DNA of 64,000 bases, from the NCBI GenBank assembly GCA_958295665.1, contig OY282558.1, positions 61,182,789 through 61,246,788 on the forward strand, given 5' to 3'. Every line of letters starts with the position of its first letter. The first letter of the stretch is position 1. This stretch comes from Tipula vernalis. Lineage: Eukaryota; Arthropoda; Insecta; Diptera; Tipulidae. This document shows positions 11,030-24,100 of the stretch, piece after piece. Position numbers and translations under genes: made by a program. The notes under the pieces are model-generated. The model was not told the DNA's origin and searched no databases. It worked only from the letters and a program-made list of their open reading frames with translations.

Positions 11030-11385
11030 AACACAAAGAAAAAAGGTCATGTGAAGGCCAAAAAAATATTCTATGTTCTAGATTTTTTTCTCTTTTTATA
11101 TGATCAATTTTGACCTCCAAAGGTCACCAGAAGGTCAAAAACTGCTTATTTTGTGAAAATCATTCAAATAAATGGTAGTTTGCGCAGCATTTTTTAAATG
11201 AAACTGTAAACTTAGAAGGGAGAATCCATTTTCCGGTTCCATTTGATCTTTGACCTTCACATGACGGACATTACATTTTGCGCTTTTCTATTTCCGGAGT
11301 CAAAAATAAGGGTTCCTATTTAAAACATTGACTTGACCTATAAATGACCTTGATCTTATACCACAAGGTCAAGGTCATTAATCGA
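11030..11385. repeat. AAGGTCA-rich dispersed repeat, copy 1
   Basis: At least eight AGGTCA or TGACCT words occur in about 350 bases, including a CAAGGTCAAGGTCA pair near 11365-11380 and TGACCTCC..AAGGTCACC near 11110. Similar sequence recurs at 16560-16610, 48955-49700 and 53060-53105. AGGTCA is the half-site of nuclear receptors and TCAAGGTCA the extended monomer site of FTZ-F1/ERR-type receptors; binding here is not shown. Confidence 0.6.
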
Positions 11386-11484
11386 TATCCCTTCATTGAA
11401 CCATACCGTATATGCGTACTCGTATTTGCTCATGATATACGCGCGATTTTTTTAGCCTAACCGAAGCAGACGATCATGATAAAA

Positions 11485-11590
11485 TACGGGATTTTGAAAT
11501 ACGTGATTTTAGGACCCGGGATTTTGGAATACGGGTTTTTGAAATATAGGATTTTGAAATACGAATTTCTGGAATAATACATTTTGAAAA
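11485..11590 (+). repeat. Degenerate short tandem repeat (GGGATTTTGAAATAC)
   Basis: Six or so imperfect units of 14-17 bases are seen, for example GGGATTTTGAAATACG, GGGATTTTGGAATACG and AGGATTTTGAAATACG. Confidence 0.75.
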
Positions 11591-11985
11591 GAGATTTATT
11601 TTTTTTCCCAAACCTAAAATAATCTTAGAATTTAAAAAAATCTTGAATTACCTGTAAATTTTATAATATTCAGACAATGCTCTACGCCATTAAAATTTTC
11701 AATAAACTGTAACAGTGGCGAATAATCTTCGATAATTTCAAAAATGATCTGGAAAATGTCAAATATAATCTGATGTGTGTTCACAACAACGAAAATCTCG
11801 TAATATCATAAAAAGGAACGTAACTCTAAAATAATGATCTGGCATCCAAGTAATTCAAAGCTCTGCAAATCAACGACGCCGAGTGAATCTCGAAAATCTG
11901 TGAAGGTCTAAAGCTTCAAGTAATCTAGAATAATTACAAATTTTAAGGAAACAACTTTATATTTAATAGACATAGCTTAAGAGAG

Positions 11986-12163
11986 ACCAGGGGTGAGATG
12001 TTGTAACCATCACGTTTTTCGCTTCGATGCATTTTCGATAGAATAACTGTACTGCTTTGTTAAGAATATAAAATTTTAAAACAATTTAGTTCTAAAATAC
12101 CGTTATTCTATCGAAAATGCATCGAAGCGAAAAACGTGATGGTTACAACATCTCACCCCTGGT
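11986..12163. repeat. Perfect 62-bp inverted repeat with 54-base spacer
   Basis: The arms 11986-12047 and 12102-12163 are exact reverse complements over 62 bases, starting ACCAGGGGTGAGATG and ending TAGAATAAC on the left arm. The first bases outside each arm do not pair. The spacer is AT-rich. No direct duplication of flanking bases is evident. It may be a short terminal-inverted-repeat element, a foldback, or a hairpin-RNA source. Perfect arms in otherwise decayed DNA imply recent origin or gene conversion. Confidence 0.9.
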
Positions 12164-12383
12164 TTTTTGCTTACGTCATTTTCTCAAAGTTCATTTAAAA
12201 TATTTTCTCTTTATTTTAGAGCTCAAACACCACACGCCGAACACATTTCGATCAGTTATCTGCTCATCACGAGTACTGCCATCTATCTTTTCCATGATGG
12301 TTAGGTTAGAGTGGCTGCCAAAACGCACACTTAGACCGATGACGGTCCGTTGTGATACCAAGGGATCCTACTCCCCTTACACC

Positions 12384-13976
12384 TTACACCATATCTCGCA
12401 CATTACAGTTCTCGAAATTCATAAGGCCGTCCAAACCATACTTGCCCAGTTGTTTATGCCTCCTGTAAGCTAGTGCCGGGCATGAGCAGAGGAAGTGGCT
12501 CAGAGTCTCTTCCTCCTCCTCATCCATACAGCTTCTACAGAAGTCATTTGCTATTGACCCAAGCCTCCTTGCGTGCTCCCCAATGAGGCAGTGTCCTGTG
12601 AGCAGACTTGCCGCGCTACATAACATGTTAGTCCACCTCTTCTGTGCCGAGGCAATCGCCTCATTTCTAAGCGCCCTATACAACGCTGCTAAGGGCCGCC
12701 CCAAATTTGCCCTTTCCAGTTTCAATTGGACAGTTGTACCTTGCCTTGCCAGTTCGTCCGCCCTGCAGTTACCCTGTACGTCCGAGTGACCGGGGACCCA
12801 GACTATCTGGATATTAAAATGCTCACTCATCTCGTTAAGAGATGAGCGGTACTTCAATACCACCACGGACGTCAGAGAAACTGATTCCAGCGACTTGATT
12901 GCTGCCTGACTGTCCACATATATTGTTATATCCCTTGTGGGTAAGACATTATGCTTTAACCAAGCCAGCGCTGCCTCAATCGCTACCACCTCCGCCTGGT
13001 ACACATTGCAGTGATCAGGAAGACGAACGGATATATTCACATTTAATTTGTCACAATAGACTCCTGCTCCGACTTTGCCGTCTAGCTTGGAGCCGTCAAT
13101 GTAGAATTGTATACTTCCAGTTTCTGTTATTCACCTGTTCCCCCAGGATTCCCTTGAGGGGAGAAGAGTCCGGAAACCTTTTTCAAAGCATACAATCGGT
13201 ATCGTGTAGTCACTATTCTTAACATCTTCCATTAGCGACCTGCCAATCGTCGAGTGGCTCGTCTGAAGACATTTCCACTCTAACACGGCAGAGAGTTGCG
13301 CAGCCGTAATTGCCGCTCTCTGCTTACCAAAGATGTCGACAGGAAGAAGGTAGAACATAGCCTCCAGAGCACGTGTAGGGGTTATCCTCAGTGCCCCGCT
13401 TATAAGCAAGCAGGCCGTTCTCTGTACCTTCTCTATCTTATTCTTATAAGTTTTCTTGTTTAGTGCTGGCCACCACACACTCACCCCGTATATCAGAATC
13501 GGTCTGACTACAGCGGTGACGAGCCAGTGTACCAGCTCTGGTTTCAGACCCCAGCCCCGACCGACGGCGTTTCTACATGAGTACAGAGCCATGGTGGACT
13601 TCTTTACTCTCCCTAAAATATTGGGCATCCAATTTAGCTTACTGTCCAAGATTATGCCCAGAAATCTTGCTTTATCAATAAAGGCCAGTGCCGTGCCATT
13701 TAAGGTAGGAGGGGCGACTACCGGAATTTTATATTTCTTGGTGAAGAGTACCAGCTCTGTTTTGGATGGATTTATACCCAGCCCACATTTGCTGGTCCAC
13801 TTTGTAATGATTACGAGCGCGCGTTGCATGATTTCCTTAATCGTGCCTAGGTACTTCCCCGAGATCGCGCTTGCTACGTCATCTGCATACGCTATCACCC
13901 CTATCCTTCCCTCTCCAGTTCCAAAAGTAATCCATTGATAACTATGTTCCAGAGAAGAGGTAATAGGACACCACAT
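12384..13976 (-). pseudogene. LINE 2 ORF2, RT C-terminal part, RNase H and zinc finger
   Basis: Two frames in the same phase (13976-13131 and 13130-12384) are separated only by a TGA at 13131-13133. The upstream part holds the YADD box (about 13889-13878), FTKKYK, a RFLGIILDSKLNW segment and the VWWPAL thumb region. The downstream part is RNase H: YIDGSKLDGKVGAGVY, YQAEVVAIEAAL, YVDSQAAIKSL, WVPGHSDVQGN and ADELARQG, all catalytic positions kept. TGHCLIGEHA and CRSC-x9-HFLCSCPAL, a zinc-finger-like end, close the protein. Confidence 0.85.
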
Positions 13977-14851
13977 TGCGGAGTTCCTCTAACTACTCGC
14001 CTCCTAATGGTGGATTCCCCCATATCCGCGTTAATAATCCTGTATTCTAGCATCTGATTTATCAACCTCCCTAAGGGGTAGTCCACATCTAAGAAAGACA
14101 GTCCTTCTCGAATTGCCTCCGTCCTGACATTGTTAAAGGCGCCCTCTATATCGAGGAAGGCTACCATAAAGTACTCTGTCGAGTGGATTGATTTGTCAAT
14201 TGTTCGCACCAGGGAATGCAGAGCCGTGTCCACAGATCTCCCTTTCCAGTACGCATGCTGCGAAGTCGCCCAATTACTGGGTTTTATTTTTGCACGTATG
14301 TACACGTGGATTAGTCTTTCCAATGTTTTCAACAGATAGGATGATAGAGTTATAGGTCTTAGGTCCTTTGGGTAGATCTGTGAATTCTTCCCCGTTTTCG
14401 GGATGAAAATCACCCTAACCTCCGTCCATTTCCTAGGAATATAATTCAGTTTTAGACACCCCCTGAAGATCACCTCCAGCCATGGAAGAATAATCCACGA
14501 GTGTTTTTGCAATTCCGCTGGGATGATACCGTTCGGGCCTGCCGATTTATAGGATTTAAGGCCGGTTAGTGCCCATAGGATCCGGTTTTTGCACACGATT
14601 TCCTCCGGGCACCCCGACGATAATTCTTCCCTATTCCTACCAAGCTCCGTCGACACACCCACACTACCTGGGAAATGGGTATCCAACAGAAGCGCCACTG
14701 ATTCCTCACTAGACGTTGTCCACAGCCCATCTGGTTTAATTAAGTAACTAGGGCTCGTTGGACTCTTAGATAAGATTTTCCTGAGGCGCGAAGTCTCCGA
14801 AACACCTTCCATTTTATCACAGAATAGTCTCCAAAACCTCCTCCGCGCCAT
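13901..14851 (-). pseudogene. LINE 2 ORF2, RT N-terminal part
   Basis: The frame contains THFPGS, KSAGPNGIIPAELQ, RVIFIPKTGK, LRPITLSSYLLKTLERL, FLDIEGAFNN and RGTPQCGVLLPLLW. The last motif is normally PQGGVLSPLLW, so a Gly-to-Cys and a Ser-to-Leu change are seen in a conserved RT box. The frame shifts near 13920 before the YADD box, so RT is split. Confidence 0.85.
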
Positions 14852-14912
14852 CCTTATTTCCTTTTTATACTTTTTAAGGTGCTCCTAATAGGAGTCCCAG
14901 TCCTGGGCTTCC

Positions 14913-15603
14913 CTATAGCCCTTTGCTACATCCTGAACGAAGGATTCCCAACTCCCTGGACCACCATACCGGTTTCTGCTTCCCTTTAGGTATTCTCTTG
15001 GGGCATGCAGTGTCCAAGGACAAGTTGCAGGCGCTTTTGATTTCTCCCACCAGGAAATCCAACTTCTTCTCTGTGGCTGGGGGCTTCGGAGCATCGATCG
15101 GTAAGAGTCCTACTAACACTTCCCCGTATTTGTTCCAGTTAGTCCTTCTAGGATTGAGAAGGAGTGTTCCTTCGCCACCCTCCATTCTTTGACCATATGT
15201 GTAATGGAGTCTGATGCAAAGGTAACATCCAGTACGTCCTGCCTGTTACTAATAATAAAAAAAGGCTCTTGCCCCAGATTACACACTGCAAGGTTAGTAC
15301 CCAATAAGTAATCAAATAAGTATTCACGCCTATCATTGATGTTGGTGCTACTCCAGATTGTATGATGCGCATTTGCGTGACAACCTAGTACTACTCCGAT
15401 CTTTCCCCTTCCGCTTCGAGTATCAGTTCCCCAAGGTTATCCGGCGGAACCTCCTTCTCTCGGTCCATATAGGCTGAAACCAGCCATAGTAAGCAGCCTC
15501 CCGTCTCCAGGCTGACTGCCATTACGTCTCCACTACTATATTGTGGAAGAAGAAAAATACTCAAGTTATTTTCCATGATAGATACTGATAAAGTTAGGCG
15601 CAA
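14913..15603 (-). pseudogene. LINE 2 AP-like endonuclease and linker fragments
   Basis: Four overlapping frames (15603-15391, 15372-15148, 15304-15113, 15185-14913) give the end of an apurinic-type endonuclease. They include LETGGCLLWLVSAYM, a region that reads HANAHHTIW-like in one frame, and a DVLDVTFASDSI segment equivalent to the SDH-preceding TLDLT box. The linker PVWWSRELGILR joins it to RT. The N-terminal half of the endonuclease is missing. Frameshifts every 100-200 bases show strong decay. Confidence 0.7.
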
Positions 15604-15859
15604 GCAGAAAGTCGATTACACAGATTGTGCTATCCCAGGCGAAATTAAAAAAATCTGGTCGTTGTCAGTCGATAGTGTTTAGAGAAAAATTACCAGCATT
15701 GAAAACTTTTGCCAATAGCCTTACGTGGCAAACTTTATCGAAGAAAATTGTGAAAAATCCACGGAATACAAAAAATATTTAAAATTGGAATAAAATCAGG
15801 CTCTAGATAGAGTGTGCTGGAAAGAAACACAGTTCTACTTTCGTGTTTGAAACCTGAGA

Positions 15860-16310
15860 AATCTTTTTTTTCCAGAGATATCAAACATAACACTCTAGAG
15901 GCTGGTTTTATACAAAGCTTCTAATAATTTTTGGCAAGTCGAATTTTCTTAGATTTTCCATCTAAAATTTGATCTGAATTTTGTTCCAGCGGTAGCTATT
16001 GACAAATCACACCACTGCATGCAATCTATTTTCACGCCGGACGAAATTCGAATTTTCCCGGTTTCCCACTTGAAAATTGATTTGATAGCTATTGACAAAT
16101 TGCATCAATGCAATCCATCTTCAGATGTAACAATTTAGAGGCAGATTTAAGTCAAAGTTTTTGGAAAGCGATAGCTGTTTACAAATCACATCAATGCAAT
16201 TGTTTTCAAGTCATAACACTCTAGATTTGTGAGAATTTTAAAAATTTTAGAATCCCGTATGGATTTCCACAAAGTGGAACGAGGTTTCTTCCAAGTATGA
16301 CTATTGACAA
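15860..16310 (+). repeat. Degenerate ~100-120-bp tandem repeat
   Basis: The phrase (G/T)(A/G)TAGCTATTGACAAAT followed by CA(T/C)CA(A/C)TGCA recurs near 15993, 16087 and 16168. The phrase CATAACACTCTAGA appears near 15887 and 16217, and GAGGC(A/T)G..TT near 15899 and 16138. At least three diverged units are present. Confidence 0.65.
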
Positions 16311-16559
16311 AAGCCTGCGTTGCTATTCGTGCATCGTTAAATATTATCGGCTGAAAACTTTATTTTCGGCTGGGATAACAATCTGCATTATCGACTTTTC
16401 ACTTTCGTTTAACTTTAACAAATAGGCTTGCATCACATGAAGTGAAATTTTTCGGCTTCTTATGGGATCGTAAAAAAAAGTGTCTGCCTTTAAAAACATC
16501 TAAATTTACGAAATATTTACTGGTTGAACTAGTTATTTGGGTTCGAGGAGAAACCCTCA

Positions 16560-16610
16560 TTAAATTATTTTTGATGACCTTGAAATTATATATCAAGGTC
16601 AAGTTAATTT
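16560..16610. repeat. TGACCTTGA / TCAAGGTCA palindrome, copy 2
   Basis: TGATGACCTTGAAATTATAT is followed by ATCAAGGTCAAGTTAATTTT. The two TCAAGGTCA sites are in inverted orientation about 9 bases apart. A nearly identical arrangement is at 53060-53105. Confidence 0.7.
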
Positions 16611-17039
16611 TTTTTTTATTAAAACCTATATTTTTTTGAACAGTTCTTATTTTACGTAAAATCTTATCGCCCCTTACTTTTTTATGCAGGTTTCTATGAG
16701 AAAAAGTTGAATTTGGTAGACCAACTCAAGATCATCCAAAATAATTTCGTTAAGTTTACCCTGAAACTCAAACAACTTTCTAAGTGAAACATTTTTTTAG
16801 TTTTGAATAGGCCAACTGTATATCCAGCAATATTATGAATATGACACATTTCATTAAATTCCGCACTATTATCCACTCCAGAATCTCGAGACACACAATT
16901 AAATCATACAAACACAAAAGCACACAGACACCCCAAAGAATCCGGTTTTTATTAAATAAATTTGTGTTGCAAATATCCCATAAAAAAGGGGATATTTTCG
17001 TAACGTTGCACATCGAATAAAACATCCTGGATTTAGTTT

Positions 17040-17084
17040 AGGGGCAGAGAGCTGAGGAGGAAAATTTTCAACATGCAGACAAAA

Positions 17085-17126
<42 letters not shown>

Positions 17127-19110
17127 TCAAATTTCCAGACACAAAACAGAAAGATGCAAATATAATCGCACACAAAACAAAACAAAAAGGGTTGAAAAAT
17201 ATAATTCAATGTTGTCTGTAATTTAGGTACCCAACAAAAAATGGGTGGGATTGGTGTCTGTCTGTATGTATTTTGTGTATTATAATACCTTCACGAATTT
17301 TGATTGTGATGCTAATTTGGTTGTTATTTTGGTTGGTTAGTTTTGATATTAAAAAATTTCAGCTGAATCTCAGATGATTCACGCAGTTTTTGTACAATTT
17401 GTGTACACATATTGCGACCAAAATTCAAACAACAAAAACACCGAAAACGATTGCAAAAAGTCACCAAAGAATTAGTGAGTCAATAAATCATTCCTAAAAT
17501 TACTGTCATTCTGTCTCCTTGTAAATAATTTTTTTTGTATTTTTGTGTGTGTGTGTGTGCGTGTCCCATCTCTCTTAATGCCAAACTTGAGACAAAATAA
17601 ATATTTTCGTTGTAATTTTCACATCGCGTTTTGTGTCTCGCGTTATTTAATTGAAATGAGTTTGCGAGAACACAAGAATTAAAATAAAGACGACGGCGGC
17701 GACTTTTAAGAAGAAGACACGAATTATGTATTGTGTACTATGAACAAAACAGACGATGAAATTCCATTCATTTCGACAGTCGACAATAAAAATGTGTAAC
17801 AAAACAAAAAAATTCAAGGAGATCATCTTAAAATACATTTCAAGTTTAATGTCCGTTTTACAAAATTTTATTTATTATGTCTGCGATATTAACTGAGTAT
17901 CGTATCAAATTTTCCTTATCGTCACATTGACTCATAATTTACAATAATATTTTGTGACTAGTCATACGACAGTCTGGAAATTATTGATAATTTAAATGAC
18001 GTAAATCATTCAAAAGAAATTTATGGAACAAACAATAACATCTTCAGAGAATTTCATTCATAAATAAATCCCGAAATATACACGCACACATAACGATAAC
18101 AACAACAACAACGCAAAAATTGTGGTTGGTGTGGTGAAGTGACTACAATGTCAAGTCTAGCAAAAAAAAAAAAAACTCGGTTTCATATTTATAAAGAATT
18201 GTGTGTGACACTATATCGAGACAATAAAGCTAATTAGGTAAATATGAAATCAATAAAAGTGTTCACGTTTATATGGCGCCAATTATAACGGTATGAGTAA
18301 TGAAGTTTTCTAAAAAAAGTGGAAAAATTCTTGGAAATTATTTTTATGGGGCTGTCGCATAACAATTGTAATTGATTTTTTAACATACTATTCAATTCTA
18401 AGATCAAATGGAACACACATTAATCGACATACACACATTGTATACATACATTAAATGAGATGATAATAGAGTCGACAATTTTTATTGGGAAAATCATATT
18501 TTAGCAAACCAAAAAAAAAAACAAAAAAACAAAATCTATACACATATATGGGAAAAGGTCAAGTCAGTTCATATTCAGGGCGTCGCCCTCAGGGCCATGA
18601 GAATCGATCAATAATATTGTCTCGACGCTTACAAATACGTTCGCAAAATATACGTTTTTCATGTAGAAAAATCTCTTCATCCAAAAAAAAAAAAGAAAAT
18701 TTTTTTTTTTTTTTTCAAACAGCAGCAAAAAATAAAAAAAGCCTGAAACACAAAATAGTATGTGTATGTTTCATTTTTCTTCCGCCGCCGTTGTTCCCCT
18801 ACGTGTGTATGTGTGCCTATACAAAAGTGTTTTCCTTTTTAACCAATTTTTCACATGAAAAACCAAGACAACAAAATTCAACCTGCTGCAAAATGAAAAA
18901 TCGGATTTCATTTTGTGCTGTTCCCATCTCATCATGATGACATAGTGTGAGAGTAGAACTATGTGTACGGTGTGTGTGTGTGTGTATGTGTGTGTGTGTG
19001 GTACATAGAGATAGATATGCAGAGAATTGAAGAAAATTTTATGTTGTGTGATTTTTCATATCGGAAAATTTTTTTTGCAGCCTCTCATTGTAATTGTGTG
19101 GAAAATTTAA

Positions 19111-19142
<32 letters not shown>

Positions 19143-19754
19143 TACAAATGAGTTTATAATTTTTTTGTTTGTTTGTTTATCTTGTATGTGCATTAATTTA
19201 TTTCGTTGGTGATGGAAAATTTTTCTGATTACAATTTTCATTTTTGGGAAAATTTTATTAATTTTCCTCCTATAACAGCTCTTTGGTCTTTGTTTTTGTT
19301 AAGATTATTGCACTCATGCTTGTGTGTGCGGTTTTTCTTTTTTATTTTTAAATTTTGATTTATTTCTGATTGTTTTGGAAAATTCATCATCGAGAGATCA
19401 TAGACGAAAAGTGTGTGTGCCTGTGTGAATGGATGCGTCTATGTTAGTATAGTGTGTATATACAGGTGGAAAAGCAGATAGAATAATTTTACAATTTTGT
19501 TGTTGTTGCATTACTGTGTGTACGTACATGTATTGTTTTATATATGCTGCGAAAATTATTTACAAAGTGTTTTTGAACTTTAGAAAAAAAAAAATGAAAA
19601 TTAGGATGATGACACACCTGTAGGAGTGAATTATATTAATAATAATAATAGACGTAGTGTTATGTAAAATCGGATTTGGTTGGCTTTGATCAAGTGTGTC
19701 AGAAAAATTTAAGTATTCGTATTATAGGTTAAATTTTATTTCCATCACTAAAAT
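17040..19754. other. AT-rich non-coding DNA with simple repeats
   Basis: No gene is recognised. The stretch holds a run of 35 T's (17087-17121), GT tracts (about 17545-17560 and 18971-19001), a CA tract (19119-19142) and several A runs. Texture is like a long fly intron or intergenic DNA. Open frames at 18485-18937 consist of such tracts and are not credible genes. Confidence 0.55.
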
Positions 19755-19982
19755 TGGCTTTGCTCGTAACAAGAGTATTCGCTTTGATTTGACTTGATTT
19801 TGACTTTGGCTTTGTTTTCGACTTTTTCGTCTTTAATTCGACTTGGCTTCGAGTTTTGATTTTGATTTTATCTGTACTACTTCTGTCTTTGGTTGTGACT
19901 TTTTCAATTTGGCTTTACATATTCGGCTTTGTTCTACTTTGAAATCGATTTTGAATTTGGGCTGACCACGATTTTGACTTGG

Positions 19983-20172
<190 letters not shown>

Positions 20173-21110
20173 GTGGCCTTAGACAAGACTTGATTTTGAA
20201 ATTGACTTTGGTCAATCAATTTTGTTTTGACTACATGACTCTTACTTTGATTTCGTCTTTAATTCGACTTAATTTCGACTTTGATTTCTCCTTTAATTCG
20301 ACTTTTTTATTCGACTTTGACTTTGAATTTTGACTTGAATTTTATCAGCACTTCTCTCATTGGTTTTGGCTTTTTCTAATTTAACTTCACATATTCGACT
20401 TTGTTTTTAATTCAACTTAGATTTGGCTTCGACTTTGAAATCTATTTTGACTTTGTCTAACCACCATTTTGACTTGGTCTCCGACATTACTCTCACTTTG
20501 ATTTCGTCTTTAATTCGACTTGACTTGAATTTATCTTCGAGTTTGACTTCGATTTTTGACTTGGATTGTATCTGGACTTCTCTCATTGGTTTTGGCTTTT
20601 TATAATTTGGCTTCACATATTCGACTTTGTTTTAAATTCGAATTTGATTTGACTTCGAATTTGAAATTGATTTTGACTTTGGCTGACCACGACTTTGACT
20701 TTGTCCCTCTCTCTCCTTACCTAAGACAGGGCTTGATTTCGAAATTGACTTTGTTCAATCAATTATTGATTTCGTCTTTAATTCGACTTGACTTTGCTTT
20801 TTTCTTCGACTTTTACTTTGTATTTTGACTTGGATTTTATCGGCTTTGACTTCGATTTTGATTTGGTCTTTACTTCGACTTGACTTCAATTTATCTATTT
20901 ATATTGAGTTTTGACTTGGATTGTATCTGCATTTCTCTGTTTGGTTTTGACTTTGATTTCATCTTTAATTGGAGTTGACTTCAATTTATCTTCGACTTTG
21001 ACTTCGAGTTTTGACTTGGATTGAATTTGCACTTCTCTGTTTGGTTTTGGCTTTTTGACGTCGATTTTAAAATCGATTTTGACTTTGACTGACCACGACT
21101 TTGACTTTGC

Positions 21111-21111
<1 letters not shown>

Positions 21112-21156
<45 letters not shown>
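21112..21156 (+). repeat. (CT)n tract, about 45 bp
   Basis: Pure CT dinucleotide run sitting just before the CTTAGACAAG phrase at 21162, as the longer tract does before 20178. Confidence 0.95.
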
Positions 21157-21159
<3 letters not shown>

Positions 21160-24100
21160 ATCTTAGACAAGGCTTGATGTCGAAATTGACTTTGTTCGTT
21201 TTGACAACATAACTTCGCTTTTTTCTTTTACTTTGACTTAATGTTTTGACTTGGATTTTATCGGCTTTGACTTCGATTATTTAACTTTACGATCGAAATG
21301 TTGGCTTTTTCGACTTTGGCTTTGACTTCGACTTTGATTTCGTGTTTAACTTGACTTCAATTTATCTTCGACTTTGACTACGATTTTTGACTTGGATTGA
21401 TTGTACCTGTACTTCTCTCATTGGTTTTGGTTTTTTTCTAATTTAGCTTCACATATTCGACTTTGTTTTTAATTCAACTTTGATTTGACTTCGACTTTAA
21501 AATCGATTTTGGCTAAGGCAGACCACGATTTTGACTTGATCTTCGGCATGACTCTAACTTTGATTTCGTCTTTAATTCGAATTTCGCTTTTTTCTTCGAC
21601 TTTGACTTTGTATTTTTAACTTTGCCGACTTCGACTTTGCCTTCTATTTAGACCTTGAATTCGAAGTCAAAATTAAAATTAAACAACTTTAACCTTGACT
21701 TGGCTTTGTCTGAACTTTTGACTTCGAATTTGACTAAGGGATCGTAATGATTCGGAATTTGATAAATATTTTATTTCGAATTTGAAATTAACTTCGGCTT
21801 CGAGTGTAATTTTGATTTGATTTAACTGTAATTTTGATATTACCATCGAATTTGAGTTCGGAATTGACTTAATTTTGGATTTAACTAAGACACCTTCCAA
21901 GTCTTTCAATTGAACTATGTGGTACTTTAGCTTAATTGATTGTTTCCATTGCTTCTAGAATGTTAGTATGCTGCAAATTGTAAATCACTTTGAGTTTTGA
22001 ATGGGATTTTACATTGGCTTCACATATTCGACTTTGTTTTCAATTCGATTTTGACTTTAACTGCCACGACCTTGACTTGGTCTCTCGCTCCCTCTTTCTT
22101 GGCCTTAGACAAGACTTGATTTCGAAATTGACATTGATTTTGACTTTTGCTTTGGATTTAACTTAACTTATGCCTTCAATTTTTTTTTTGACTTGGTTTT
22201 TGACATCGAGATCAACAAGACTCTTACTATGATTTCGTCTTTAATTCGACTTGATTTCGTTTTATTCTTCGACTTCGACTTTGATTTCGTCTATAATACG
22301 ACTTGACATCAATTTATCTTCGACGTTGACTTCAAATTTTGACTTGGATTGTATCTGCACTTCTCTCTTTAGTTTTGGCTTTTTTCTTTGACCACGACTT
22401 TTACTTGGTCTTCGAAATGACTCTCACTTTGATTTCGCCTTTGATTAGACTTGACTTTGCTTTTTACTTCGGCTTTGACTTTGTATTTTGACTTGGATTT
22501 TATCGGTTTTGACTTCAATAATTTAGCTTTAGGATCGAAATGTTGGCTTTGTCGACTTTGACTTTGATTTCGTCTTTAATTCGACTTGACTTCAATGTAT
22601 CTTCGAATTTGACTTTGAGTTTTGACTTGGATTGTATCTGCATTTCTCTGTTTGGTTTTAGCTTTTTCTAATTTGGCTTCACATATTCGGCTTTGTTTTT
22701 GAAATCGATTTTGACTTTGACTGCCATGACCTTGACTTGGTCTCTCCCTCTCTCTTTCTTGGTCTTAGACAAGACTTGATTTCGAAATTGACTTTGATTT
22801 TTACTTTGACTTTGGATTTAACTTAAATTATGCCTTCAATTTTGTTTTGTCTTAGTTTTTGACATCGAGATCATCATGACTCTTACTATGATTTAGTCTT
22901 TAATTCTACTTGATTTAGTTTTTTTCTTCGACTTTGACTTTGTATTTTGGCTTGAATCTTGTTGGCTTTGACATTGATGATTTAACTTTACGATCGAAAT
23001 GTTAGTGTTTTCAATTTTGCTTCGACTTTCATTTAGACCTTGAATTTGAAGTCGAAATTAAAGTTGAACAACCCTTACCACAATTTGGCTTTGTCTGAAC
23101 TTTTGATTTCGGATTTTACGTTGTCTTCTACTTTGAGTTCGGATTCAACTCAATTTTGAGTTTAGCTAAGACACCTTCCAGGTCTTTCAATTAAACTAAG
23201 ATTATAGAATTTTTATTCGTTTTGACATCAATTTTAATTTCGCAGTTGACTTGAATCTATCTGTATCTTTTCTTTTAATTTCGATTTCGGCTTTGAATTC
23301 GGATTGCATTTTATCTTCATTTCTGCTTTTGACTTCATCTTTAATGCAGGTTTCCCCTTTAATTTCGACTGGCCCTCTAAATTTATGAATTGTCATATAA
23401 ATTTGCTCCAGAAATTTAATCGACTTTAAATTGGAAATAAGGCCACAGTTGCGAATTTAGCCAGAATGACTTGGATAAATCATAAAATTAATGGAAATTA
23501 CATCAGAATTTTCTGACGCAAAAAAAAAAAATTAAATTAACATTTTTTGACCAAGTTTCCGAAGACGTTCTTTGGGAAATAAGGGAAACGGAAATGAAGG
23601 GAAATGAAGCCTTTAATACAACAAAAATTATTTTGGCTTTTTTTCCTTTTTGTGACGATGGTAAAAAATCCAAGTATTATTTCTGGCTTTTCCAAAAACG
23701 TAAAAGTTCAATTTCCAGCACTTTTTCCTAGGTATTTCTGCTACTTTGACTTGAGTTCATTACAGCGCTTTCAAGGCTTCGTTCGAACTTCGATTTCTTG
23801 CTTTTTATAGACTTTGGATTTGACTTCTCCTTTAACTTCGATTTTGCTTTATATTTGTCTTTAATTTGGATTTGAATTTGAGTCTGAGTTCGCTTTACAC
23901 TTTGAGTTATTTTACACTTATCTGCTGTCTCCTTTTCTTTTTATTTCAAATTGGTCTTCATTTTTAATTTTAATATTGTCTTTGATTTGACTTCACATTT
24001 TTCTTTGAGTTGTTTTAACTTCAAGATCAAGTTCTTGACTTCGACTTTAATTTTAATTTATCTTAAACATTGATTTTGGCGATAATTTCGTTTGCGGCTT

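Larger units (their letters stand above)
12300..15603 (-). mobile_element. Decayed non-LTR retrotransposon with endonuclease, RT and RNase H (LINE 2)
   Basis: Read on the minus strand, the order is endonuclease (15603-15113), linker with PVWWSREL, RT (14851-13600), RNase H (13110-12700) and a C-terminal zinc-finger segment. The 3' end lies near 12300 and finishes with AACCTAACC, a tail type also seen at the LINE fragment near 55490. The 5' end is lost near 15610. The domain set and tail suggest an R1/LOA-like element. Frameshifts near 13920, 14880 and within the endonuclease, and a nonsense codon at 13131-13133, show it is dead. Confidence 0.88.

Noticed and set aside
18485..18937. 150-codon open frame
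   Set aside because: Composed of A/T runs and low-complexity codons within simple-repeat DNA; no recognisable motif.
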